A stretch of DNA of 10,160 nt from Tardiphaga sp. (GTDB lineage Bacteria > Pseudomonadota > Alphaproteobacteria > Rhizobiales > Xanthobacteraceae): NCBI GenBank assembly GCA_014377915.1, contig JACMOT010000397.1:1-10160 (forward strand), given 5' to 3'. The position numbers and the translations under genes were made by a program. The notes beneath the pieces are model-generated. The model ran no database searches. It saw only the letters and a list, made by a program, of their open reading frames with translations, and was not told the DNA's origin. Positions 1 through 6,114 of this stretch are shown piece after piece. Numbering within the stretch: the first letter of the stretch is position 1; every line of letters starts with the position of its first letter.

Positions 1-624
1 ATATTTGATCAGCTCGGCGGTGCGCCGCTCGGTATACATCACCGGCGCCTGGTTCAGCGACAGCGGCCGGTAGATCTCGCCGATCGCCTTTCTGGCGCGC
101 TCGTCCGAGGTGCCGACCACGATGCGGTCCGGAAACTTGAAGTCGCGGATCGCCGCGCCCTCGCGCAAGAATTCCGGATTGGAGGCGACCGCGACATCGG
201 CGTCGGGATTGGCCTCGCGGATCAGCCGCTCGACCCCGTCGCCGGTGCCGACCGGCCCCGTCGATTTGGTGATCACCACCGTGAAGCCATTGACGACGGC
301 GGCGATCTCCTTGGCGGCGGCGTAGACGTAAGACAGGTCGGCATGGCCATCGCCGCGCCGCGACGGCGTGCCGACCGCGATGAACACCGCGTCGGCTTCG
401 GCGACCGGGCCGGAGAGGTCGGTGGTGAAATCGAGCCGGCCGGCCTTCACATTGGCGGCGACCAGCGCGTCCAGCCCGGGCTCGAAGATCGGGATCTGGC
501 CTTGCTGCAAGGCGGCGATCTTGGCCGCATCCTTGTCGACGCAAGTAACGTGGTGGCCGAAATCGGCGAAGCAGGCGCCGGAGACGAGGCCGACATAGCC
601 GGTGCCGATCATGGCGATACGCAT
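1..624 (-). CDS. ugd: UDP-glucose 6-dehydrogenase, N-terminal part (runs off the left edge)
   Basis: Oxidises UDP-glucose to UDP-glucuronate with two NAD+, a cytoplasmic step supplying precursors for acidic exopolysaccharide, capsule or LPS. The 208 visible residues begin MRIAMIGTGYVGL, with the Rossmann loop GTGYVG at residues 7-12. Next come AVGTP (83-87), STGPVGT (121-127) and NPEFLREG (159-166). The fragment ends at AELIKY, whose lysine (207) matches the family's active-site Lys. The catalytic cysteine and C-terminal UDP-binding domain lie beyond the window. The ATG at 622-624 is preceded by a GAGGA ribosome site (631-635) six bases away, and the Rossmann strand starts at once, so the start is secure. 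STGPVGT replaces the more usual STVPVGT, a mild variation. It is divergent from the methyltransferase-like gene at 871 and shares a precursor-supply theme with galE at 8042-9055. Family assignment is very sure; the polymer it serves cannot be told from this window. Confidence 0.96.
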   Translation of the reverse strand, partial: MRIAMIGTGYVGLVSGACFADFGHHVTCVDKDAAKIAALQQGQIPIFEPGLDALVAANVKAGRLDFTTDLSGPVAEADAVFIAVGTPSRRGDGHADLSYVYAAAKEIAAVVNGFTVVITKSTGPVGTGDGVERLIREANPDADVAVASNPEFLREGAAIRDFKFPDRIVVGTSDERARKAIGEIYRPLSLNQAPVMYTERRTAELIKY

Positions 625-870
625 GGGAATTCCTCGGGCCAGGGAAGCGGACGGGTTGCAGGGGTCTTAGCAGGCGATGGCGACTTGCACACGACGGGCA
701 GGGGGCGATTTCCTGGATTTCCTTGGTGGGCAGAACGTGTTATGCAATGCAATAGCAATTTCGCTGCCCACTGGCCTGCCGCAATTTGGCCGCAAGAATT
801 TTTCGCGTCGAATCAGTCTTGCGGCAGGATTGTGGCGCTTGCCCAAATCTGGCCTGAATCGACCAAGCCC
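625..870. other. divergent intergenic region between ugd and the methyltransferase-like gene
   Basis: This 246-base gap separates two divergently oriented genes, so promoters for both are expected here (inference). I see no convincing -35/-10 pair or sigma-54 site. The only visible structure is a short run of GCAAT units around 742-760. A reading frame continuing upstream from the plus-strand gene is open through this gap, but it also runs antisense through ugd and is not taken as coding. Confidence 0.4.
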
Positions 871-2226
871 ATGAAAAATGACCAGATTCTGGGCCTGATT
901 TCAGATTTCTGCCGGCAATTGGAGATGGCGGAATCGACCTTCGGTCGCCGCGCGGTCAATGACGGCAAGCTGGTCAACCGGCTGCGCGAGGGCAAGCGCA
1001 CCACCATCGACACGCTGGATCGCATCCAGGCCTTCATCGCCCAGTCGCTGCCGGAGGGCGTGCCGCCGCCGCCGGGGCTGCAGACGCCGATCGAGCGCCG
1101 CGACCCGCGCAGCAATTTTCGCTTCTTCGAGAACCGGCAGAAATACCTGCTGTTCGTGCATACTTGCTCGGAGAAGCGGGTGATCGCCGACCGCGTCGGG
1201 CTGGAGCTTGCCAGCATCCATCCGCGGCCGCCGGCGCTGCGGGTATTCGACGCCGGGGTCGGCGACGGCACCGTGCTGGCGCGGGTGATGCGCTCGATGC
1301 ACGGCCGGTTTCCGCACATGCCGTTCTATATCGCCGGCAAGGAATTGAGCCTGGAAGACGTGCGTCTGACGCTGGACAAGGTGCCGGACCGCTTGTTCGA
1401 GCATCCGGCCACGGTGTTCGTGCTGACCAACATGCATTATGCCGAGGCGCCGACGCTGACGCCGATTTCGCCGGCCGCGGCCGCCGGGATGATCTGGCAC
1501 GAAGTGCCGTTGCGCGGCGCCTCGTCCGGCGAGTTCGAGGCGCAGATCGCCGGGCTGAACGCGTTTCTGGAGGATAATTGGCGCGCCAGCATCAACCCGC
1601 GCTCGGGCATGCCGACCTATGAACGCCCGGTGGCGCTGGTGGTCTACCGCGAGGATCACCGTTTTCTGCTCGACAGCATCATCCCGCGCGCCGGCCGCAC
1701 CGAGGCCAATTTCGACCTGTTCATCGCCTCGCAGCCCTACCGCGCCAAATCCTCGGTCTCTTTCCGCGCCAAACGCATCATCGCCCCCCTAGCCCGAGCC
1801 TTGCGCGCGGGCGGTCGGTTGATCGGAATCCATTCGCATGGGCAGGACCCCGGTATGGAGATCGTGCAGGCCGTCTGGCCCAAAGAAAACCCTTTCGCCG
1901 TCAGCCGTCATGAGCTATTGCGCGCAGTGAAATACGAACTGGGCTCAGCCGCCCGCGATCTGAACTTCAATGCCTATTCCGACCAGCGGTCGATCTTTCG
2001 CTACGCCATGGAGGCGCTGCCGAACGAAGTGACCGGGACGATCGGGACCTCGACGGCTTTTGCAGCGTGGAACGCGGCGGTCTATGTCGCCCAGATCGAG
2101 GACGACCGTTTGACGGAAGTGACTCAAAGCGGCCGTTATCTGGATGCCACCCGGGAGGTTCTGCGCAAGCATAACGGTCTCTGGTTCTACGATGAATCCT
2201 ATGTCATCTCGCGGCGTCGCGACTGA
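871..2226 (+). CDS. HTH-like N-terminus plus class I SAM-dependent methyltransferase-like protein
   Basis: A 451-residue protein I cannot name. Residues 8-56 (LISDFCRQLEMAESTFGRRA, then NDGKLVNRLREG and TIDTLDRIQAFI) look like a short lambda-repressor/XRE-type helix-turn-helix. A proline-rich linker (PPPPG, 66-70) follows. Residues about 123-135 read LRVFDAGVGDGTV, which fits methyltransferase motif I (the SAM-binding Asp-x-Gly-x-Gly loop). FDLFIASQPY (281-290) sits where motif IV would be, and LRAGGRLIGIHSHG (311-324) fits the later strand of the fold. No signal peptide or membrane segment is seen. The ATG at 871 was chosen because the HTH-like helix starts right after it; no good ribosome site precedes it, and ATG 925 is an alternative. 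The gene ends 55 bases before metK in the same orientation, so co-transcription and a SAM-linked role are likely (inference). The substrate is unknown, and it could be a SAM-sensing regulator rather than an enzyme. Confidence 0.82.
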   Translation: MKNDQILGLISDFCRQLEMAESTFGRRAVNDGKLVNRLREGKRTTIDTLDRIQAFIAQSLPEGVPPPPGLQTPIERRDPRSNFRFFENRQKYLLFVHTCSEKRVIADRVGLELASIHPRPPALRVFDAGVGDGTVLARVMRSMHGRFPHMPFYIAGKELSLEDVRLTLDKVPDRLFEHPATVFVLTNMHYAEAPTLTPISPAAAAGMIWHEVPLRGASSGEFEAQIAGLNAFLEDNWRASINPRSGMPTYERPVALVVYREDHRFLLDSIIPRAGRTEANFDLFIASQPYRAKSSVSFRAKRIIAPLARALRAGGRLIGIHSHGQDPGMEIVQAVWPKENPFAVSRHELLRAVKYELGSAARDLNFNAYSDQRSIFRYAMEALPNEVTGTIGTSTAFAAWNAAVYVAQIEDDRLTEVTQSGRYLDATREVLRKHNGLWFYDESYVISRRRD

Positions 2227-2281
2227 CATTTCCGGACATTAGATGAAAGGCCGCCGAGATCTGGCGGAAAAGGGGTTGTTG
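2227..2281 (+). promoter_or_regulatory. metK 5' leader with a hairpin just before the ribosome site
   Basis: The 55-base spacer holds a perfect 5-bp hairpin: CCGCC (2251-2255), loop GAGATCT, GGCGG (2263-2267). It abuts the ribosome site AAAAGGGG (2268-2275), which lies six bases from the metK ATG. An upstream TTTCCG (2229-2234) is complementary to CGGAAA (2265-2270) and could form a competing pairing that reaches the ribosome site. GACATT is repeated directly at 2225-2230 and 2235-2240. I could not match the segment to the SAM-II or SAM/SAH riboswitch patterns I know, so any regulatory role is inference only. Confidence 0.3.
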
Positions 2282-3478
2282 ATGCGCGCGTCTTATCTGT
2301 TCACCAGTGAATCCGTCTCCGAAGGTCATCCCGACAAGATCTGCGACCGGATCTCCGACGAAATCGTCGACCTGTTCTTCCGCGAAGGCGCCAAGGCCGG
2401 CATGGACCCCTGGTCGATCCGGGCTGCCTGCGAAACGCTGGCCACCACCAACAAGGTAGTGATCGCCGGAGAAACCCGCGGTCCCGCGTCGGTCACCAAC
2501 GATCACATCGAGGCCGTGGTACGCGCTGCGATCAAGGACATCGGTTACGAGCAGGCCGGATTCCACTGGAAGACCGCGGACATCGAGATCCTGCTGCACC
2601 CGCAGTCGGCCGACATCGCGCAGGGCGTGGATGCGCTGCAGCCCGGCACCAACCAGGAAGAGGGAGCCGGCGACCAGGGCATCATGTTCGGTTACGCCAC
2701 CAACGAGACCGCCGAGCTGATGCCAGCCCCGATCTTCTACGCGCACAAGATCCTGCGCCTGATCTCGGAAGCCCGTCACGCCGGCATCGAGAAGGTGCTG
2801 GGGCCCGACTCCAAGAGCCAGGTCACCGTGCAGTACGAGCACGGCAAGCCGGTCGGCGTCCGCGAGATCGTGGTGTCGCACCAGCATCTGGTCGAGGACA
2901 TGGCCTCGAACCAGGTTCGTGACTGCGTCGAGCCCTATGTCCGCAAGGCGCTGCCGGACGGCTGGATCTCCGACAAGACCATCTGGCACATCAACCCGAC
3001 CGGCAAGTTCTTCATCGGCGGTCCCGATGGTGATGCCGGGCTGACCGGCCGCAAGATCATCGTCGACACCTACGGCGGCGCGGCCCCGCATGGCGGCGGC
3101 GCGTTCTCCGGCAAGGATTCCACCAAGGTTGATCGTTCAGCGGCTTATGCGGCGCGCTACGTCGCCAAGAACGTCGTCGCGGCGGGCCTCGCCGATCGCT
3201 GCACGCTGCAGCTCGCTTACGCCATCGGCGTGGCGCGGCCGCTGTCGATCTACATCGACACCCATGGTACCGGCAAGGTCGCCGATGAGGTGATCGAGAA
3301 GGCCGTTGCCGACTCGATGGACCTTACCCCGCGCGGTATTCGCAAGCATCTCGACCTCAACAAGCCGATCTACGCCCGCACCTCCGCCTACGGCCATTTC
3401 GGCCGCACGCCGGATGCGGATGGCGGCTTCTCGTGGGAAAAGACCGACCTCGTCGACGCATTGAAGAGCAACGTCTGA
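2282..3478 (+). CDS. metK: S-adenosylmethionine synthetase (methionine adenosyltransferase)
   Basis: Makes SAM from methionine and ATP, releasing phosphate and pyrophosphate; a cytoplasmic, usually tetrameric, near-universal enzyme. The 398-residue protein opens [19 protein letters not shown], with the ATP/methionine motif GHPDK at 15-19. [15 protein letters not shown] lies at 128-142, and the phosphate-binding loop [16 protein letters not shown] begins at 271, with Lys278 and Lys282. All three family domains are present and it ends in the usual [12 protein letters not shown] tail. An in-frame ATG at 2243 would add 13 residues outside the family pattern; the ATG at 2282 has AAAAGGGG at proper spacing and matches the family start. 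It follows the methyltransferase-like gene by 55 bases and precedes ahcY, so SAM synthesis and SAH removal are adjacent. No key residue is missing. Certainty is very high. Confidence 0.98.
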   Translation: MRASYLFTSESVSEGHPDKICDRISDEIVDLFFREGAKAGMDPWSIRAACETLATTNKVVIAGETRGPASVTNDHIEAVVRAAIKDIGYEQAGFHWKTADIEILLHPQSADIAQGVDALQPGTNQEEGAGDQGIMFGYATNETAELMPAPIFYAHKILRLISEARHAGIEKVLGPDSKSQVTVQYEHGKPVGVREIVVSHQHLVEDMASNQVRDCVEPYVRKALPDGWISDKTIWHINPTGKFFIGGPDGDAGLTGRKIIVDTYGGAAPHGGGAFSGKDSTKVDRSAAYAARYVAKNVVAAGLADRCTLQLAYAIGVARPLSIYIDTHGTGKVADEVIEKAVADSMDLTPRGIRKHLDLNKPIYARTSAYGHFGRTPDADGGFSWEKTDLVDALKSNV

Positions 3479-3488
3479 TCCGAAACTC

Positions 3489-3604
3489 GTCGTTCCGGGT
3501 TGACGTGCGCATTGTGGCGCACGTGAAGCCGGAACCTGGAACTTATTATCACATCGGGATTTCGGGTTCGCGACCGCCTGACGGCGTTCGTGCCCCGGAA
3601 TGAC
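3489..3604. repeat. 116-base palindromic repeat element between metK and ahcY
   Basis: The ends are imperfect inverted repeats: GTCGTTCCGGG (3489-3499) against CCCGGAATGAC (3594-3604), 10 of 11 positions complementary. Inside are two hairpins. The first pairs GTTCCGG (3492-3498) with CCGGAAC (3529-3535) and ACGTGCGC (3503-3510) with GCGCACGT (3517-3524), around loop ATTGTG. The second folds within about 3563-3597 around CGCC/GGCG, with outer pairing CGGG/CCCG. The right end resembles palindromic repeats I associate with Bradyrhizobium relatives (from memory). No protein is encoded. It finishes only 9 bases before the ahcY ribosome site, so it forms almost the whole metK-ahcY spacer and could affect read-through or message stability. 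Confidence 0.75.
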
Positions 3605-3626
3605 CATTTCACTAAAGGACAATTAC

Positions 3627-5048
3627 ATGACCGCGCCCAAGGGCTTCAACGACTACATCGTCAAGGACATCGCGCTGGCGCCGTTCGGCCGCAAGGAAAT
3701 CTCGATCGCCGAGACCGAGATGCCCGGCCTGATGGCCACCCGCGAGGAATACGGCCCGAAGCAGGTGCTGAAAGGCGCCCGCATCGCCGGCTCGCTGCAC
3801 ATGACCATTCAGACCGCCGTGCTGATCGAGACGCTGGTCGCGCTCGGTGCCGACGTGCGCTGGGTGTCCTGCAATATCTTCTCGACCCAGGACCACGCCG
3901 CCGCCGCGATCGCCGCGGCCGGCATCCCGGTGTTCGCCATCAAAGGCGAGAGCCTGGAAGAATATTGGGATTATACCGCCAAGCTGTTTGACTGGCATGG
4001 CGGCGGCACTCCGAACCTGATCCTCGACGATGGTGGCGATGCCACCATGCTGGTGCACAGCGGCCTGCGCGCCGAGCAGGGCGACGTGGCCTTCCTCGAC
4101 AAACCGGAATCGGAAGAAGAAGAAGTTTTCTACGCGCTGATCAAGAAGCTGCTGAAGGAAAAGCCGAAGGGCTACTTCGCCGAGCTCGCCAACAACATCA
4201 AGGGCGTGTCGGAAGAGACCACCACGGGCGTGCATCGCCTGTACGAGATGCAGAAGAGCGGCAAGCTGCTGTTCCCGGCCATCAACGTCAACGACAGCGT
4301 CACCAAGTCGAAGTTCGACAATCTGTACGGCTGCCGTGAATCGCTGGTCGACGGCATCCGTCGCGGCACCGATGTCATGATGTCGGGCAAGGTCGCCATG
4401 GTCGCCGGCTTCGGCGATGTCGGCTAGGGCTCGGCCGCGTCACTGCGCCAGGCCGGCTGCCGCGTGCTGGTGTCCGAAATCGATCCGATCTGCGCGTTGC
4501 AGGCGGCGATGGAAGGCTATGAAGTCGTCACCATGGAAGAGGCCGCGCCGCGCGCCGACATCTTCGTCACCGCGACAGGCAACCGCGACATCATCACCAT
4601 CGAGCACATGCGCGCGATGAAGGATCGTGCGATCGTCTGCAACATCGGCCACTTCGATAATGAAATTCAGATCGCGCATCTGAAGAACATGAAGTGGGAC
4701 AACATCAAGCCGCAGGTCGACGAGATCACCTTCCCAGATGGTCACCGCATGATCCTGCTGTCGGAAGGCCGCCTGGTGAACCTCGGTAATGCCATGGGTC
4801 ACCCGTCCTTCGTGATGTCGGCATCCTTCACCAACCAGACGCTGGCGCAGATCGAACTCTATGCCAACAACAAGGACGGCAAGTACAAGAAGGAAGTGTA
4901 CGTGCTGCCGAAGGCGCTCGACGAGAAGGTCGCGATGCTGCACCTCGCCAAGATCGGCGTGAACCTGACCAAGCTGAGCCCCGAGCAGGCCGCCTATATC
5001 GGCGTCAGCACCGAAGGCCCGTTCAAGGCCGACCAGTACCGCTACTGA
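3627..5048 (+). pseudogene. ahcY: adenosylhomocysteinase interrupted by one in-frame TAG
   Basis: Family role: reversible NAD-dependent hydrolysis of S-adenosylhomocysteine to homocysteine and adenosine, clearing the inhibitory product of SAM methylations. Without the stop this is a 473-residue protein of normal alphaproteobacterial length. Before the stop are LHMT (57-60), ILDDGGD (132-138), SEETTTG (195-201) and [11 protein letters not shown] (222-232, with the active-site Lys227, Asp231 and Asn232). It then reads VAGFGDVG up to residue 266. Codon 267 is TAG (4425-4427), where the family has the Lys of GDVGKG. The same frame continues perfectly: [24 protein letters not shown] and the C-terminal [10 protein letters not shown] with its NAD-contacting Lys and Tyr. 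ATG 3627 has AAAGGA (3614-3619) at good spacing. As read, the product is a 266-residue fragment with the NAD fold cut. A GTG restart at 4464 would lack the GxGxxG loop. A sequencing error, a fresh mutation or read-through are all possible. Confidence 0.93.
4425..4427 (+). other. premature amber codon in ahcY
   Basis: TAG falls between GGC (Gly266) and GGC (Gly268) in the reading frame of ahcY. The expected codon is Lys, and AAG differs from TAG by one A-to-T change. There is no frameshift and no other in-frame stop in the remaining 206 codons. Confidence 0.95.
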
Positions 5049-5072
5049 GTTCGACGCACTGATTTGAACGAC

Positions 5073-5101
5073 AAAGCCCCGGAGCGATCCGGGGCTTTTT
5101 T
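5073..5101 (+). terminator. intrinsic terminator after ahcY
   Basis: A perfect 10-bp stem, AAAGCCCCGG (5073-5082) with CCGGGGCTTT (5089-5098), encloses the loop AGCGAT and runs into six T residues (5096-5101). It starts 24 bases after the ahcY stop codon. It is a textbook rho-independent terminator for the plus-strand genes. The A residues on the other side are few, so it would work only weakly for the opposing gene at 5259-5960. Confidence 0.93.
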
Positions 5102-5121
5102 GTGATGTCCGTTACTTACGT

Positions 5122-5170
5122 GTCCCGGATGCGGTGCGGCCTGCTTGATGTCGCTCCGCAGATCCGGGAC
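5122..5170. repeat. palindromic repeat, first unit of the ahcY downstream region
   Basis: GTCCCGGAT (5122-5130) pairs perfectly with ATCCGGGAC (5162-5170). The inner arms GCGGTGCG (5131-5138) and CGCTCCGC (5152-5159) pair with one mismatch. The unit is bracketed by a 7-base direct repeat CCGTTAC (5109-5115 and 5170-5176), which might be a target duplication or chance. It resembles REP-like intergenic palindromes of Bradyrhizobium relatives (from memory). Confidence 0.65.
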
Positions 5171-5196
5171 CGTTACGAACGAGGGCGTTTGAGACG

Positions 5197-5249
5197 GCCC
5201 CGGCCCTGCGAAGCAACACTTCGTGTTGCGTCGCCTCCGGGGCACGAAC
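5197..5249. repeat. palindromic repeat, second unit of the ahcY downstream region
   Basis: GCCCCGG (5197-5203) pairs with CCGGGGC (5237-5243), and GCAACAC (5213-5219) pairs with GTGTTGC (5223-5229) around the three-base loop TTC. The right edge TCCGGGGCACGAAC (5236-5249) is the exact reverse complement of GTTCGTGCCCCGGA (3586-3599) in the repeat before ahcY. The two regions therefore share an end sequence in opposite orientation. The unit stops 9 bases short of the 3' end of the minus-strand gene at 5259. Confidence 0.65.
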
Positions 5250-5258
5250 CATCTCTAT

Positions 5259-5960
5259 TTATTTGACCTTCTCGCCTATGCTGCATTTCAGCGTGCCGAT
5301 ACCATCGATGCCGCATTCGATTTTATCGCCGGGCGCAAGGGCGGCGACGCCGGCTGGGGTGCCGGTCAGGATGACGTCCCCGGCGCCGAGTTCAACCTGC
5401 AGCGACAGTTTCGCGATGATCTCGGCGACGTTCCAGATCATTTCCGACAGGTCGCCCTTCTGCCGCTCGGTGCCGTTCACCGACAGCCAGATCTTTCCGC
5501 TGGTCGGATGGCCGATATTCGAGGCCGGTGCCAGCGCGCCACACGGGGCGGAATCGTCGAACGATTTGCCGATCTCCCAGGGCTGCTCCTTCTTGCGCGA
5601 TTTCATCTGCAAGTCGCGGCGGGTCAGGTCGATGCTCACGCCATAACCCCAGACGTGATCGAGCGCGGTCTCCGCGGAAATGTTGAAGCCGCCGCTCTGC
5701 AGCGCCACGATCAGCTCGACCTCGTGCTGGAAGTCCTGGGTCTGCTGCGGATAGGCGATCACGCTGCCTTCCGGAACGATCATGTCGGCGTGCTTGGCGA
5801 AGAAGAAGGGAGGGTTGCGCTCGTCATTGCCGAGTTCGCGGATGTGCTCGAGATAGTTGCGGCCCACGCACCAGACGCGGCGTACCGGAAATTTCTTGTC
5901 GTCGCCCTGGACGGCAATGGCGGCCTGCGGCGGAGGGGCGATAACGAACGATGCGGTCAT
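5259..5960 (-). CDS. fumarylacetoacetate hydrolase (FAH)-family protein
   Basis: A 233-residue cytoplasmic metal-dependent hydrolase, decarboxylase or tautomerase of the FAH superfamily. Members act on beta-diketo or oxo acids such as fumarylpyruvate, acylpyruvates or oxaloacetate. VWCVGRNYLEHIRELG (29-44) carries the conserved catalytic His39. Metal ligands are predicted at Glu80 and Glu82 (FQHEVELIV) and Asp111 (VSIDLTRRD). GKSFDD (131-136) supplies the conserved lysine, and TGTPAG lies near the C-terminus. The length is normal for single-domain members. The pattern is closest, from memory, to NagK-type fumarylpyruvate hydrolases or FAHD1-like acylpyruvases. The substrate cannot be fixed, since no aromatic-degradation genes are nearby. 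The start at 5960 has only a weak GAGAG site (5967-5971) but fits the family N-terminus. The gene converges on ahcY and lies downstream of the exporter gene, separated from it by a palindromic repeat, so it may be a separate unit. Confidence 0.92.
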   Translation of the reverse strand: MTASFVIAPPPQAAIAVQGDDKKFPVRRVWCVGRNYLEHIRELGNDERNPPFFFAKHADMIVPEGSVIAYPQQTQDFQHEVELIVALQSGGFNISAETALDHVWGYGVSIDLTRRDLQMKSRKKEQPWEIGKSFDDSAPCGALAPASNIGHPTSGKIWLSVNGTERQKGDLSEMIWNVAEIIAKLSLQVELGAGDVILTGTPAGVAALAPGDKIECGIDGIGTLKCSIGEKVK

Positions 5961-5990
5961 GAGTGGCTCTCGGGTACATGCAGGAGCCCA

Positions 5991-6080
5991 TCGTCATTGC
6001 GAGGCGCTCTTGCGACGAAGCAATCCAGACTTGTTGGTTTGCAAGCGGGCTGGATTGCTTCGCATCGCTCGCAATGACGA
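5991..6080. repeat. 90-base palindromic repeat between the exporter and FAH-family genes
   Basis: The termini are perfect 13-bp inverted repeats, TCGTCATTGCGAG (5991-6003) and CTCGCAATGACGA (6068-6080). A second perfect 13-bp arm, CGAAGCAATCCAG (6016-6028) with CTGGATTGCTTCG (6050-6062), lies inside, and CTTG/CAAG (6030-6033, 6042-6045) can close the loop. Transcribed, it would form a long imperfect hairpin. This layout matches a very common intergenic repeat of Bradyrhizobium/Rhodopseudomonas relatives (from memory). It sits 34 bases past the exporter stop codon and 30 bases upstream of the FAH-family start, and could act as a transcript end or stabiliser. Confidence 0.85.
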
Positions 6081-6114
6081 CAGAGAGGGGACCTCTCTTT
6101 CGAATTCGGATTGC

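Noticed and set aside
343..870. A plus-strand upstream extension of the methyltransferase-like gene (open frame from 343).
   Set aside because: It runs antisense through the secure ugd coding region and across the intergenic gap; family-like sequence begins only at the ATG at 871.
2243..2281. An earlier metK start at ATG 2243 adding 13 residues.
   Set aside because: The extra residues do not fit the family and would be encoded by the leader hairpin and ribosome site; ATG 2282 has a well-placed AAAAGGGG.
2227..2281. A SAM-II or SAM/SAH riboswitch before metK.
   Set aside because: Although AAAAGGGG after a GC-rich stem is suggestive, the conserved loop and pseudoknot sequences I know for these classes are not visible in the 55 bases.
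2204..3091. A 295-residue minus-strand open frame opposite metK.
   Set aside because: It mirrors metK in high-GC DNA and shows no recognisable domain; metK on the other strand is certain.
3600..3626. An earlier ahcY start at ATG 3600.
   Set aside because: This ATG is part of the palindromic repeat end (GGAATGACC); ATG 3627 follows AAAGGA and gives the standard N-terminus [10 protein letters not shown].
4464..5048. A separate 194-residue gene starting at GTG 4464.
   Set aside because: It is simply the C-terminal part of ahcY in the same frame after the TAG; it lacks the GxGxxG loop and is not expected to work alone.
5109..5176. An insertion sequence with a 7-base target duplication (CCGTTAC twice).
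   Set aside because: There is no transposase and the bracketed DNA is about 50 bases of palindrome; the 7-base match could be chance, so it is recorded only as a note on the repeat.
5223..6077. A 284-residue plus-strand open frame opposite the FAH-family gene.
   Set aside because: It begins inside one palindromic repeat, ends inside another and mirrors a real gene; it is not coding.
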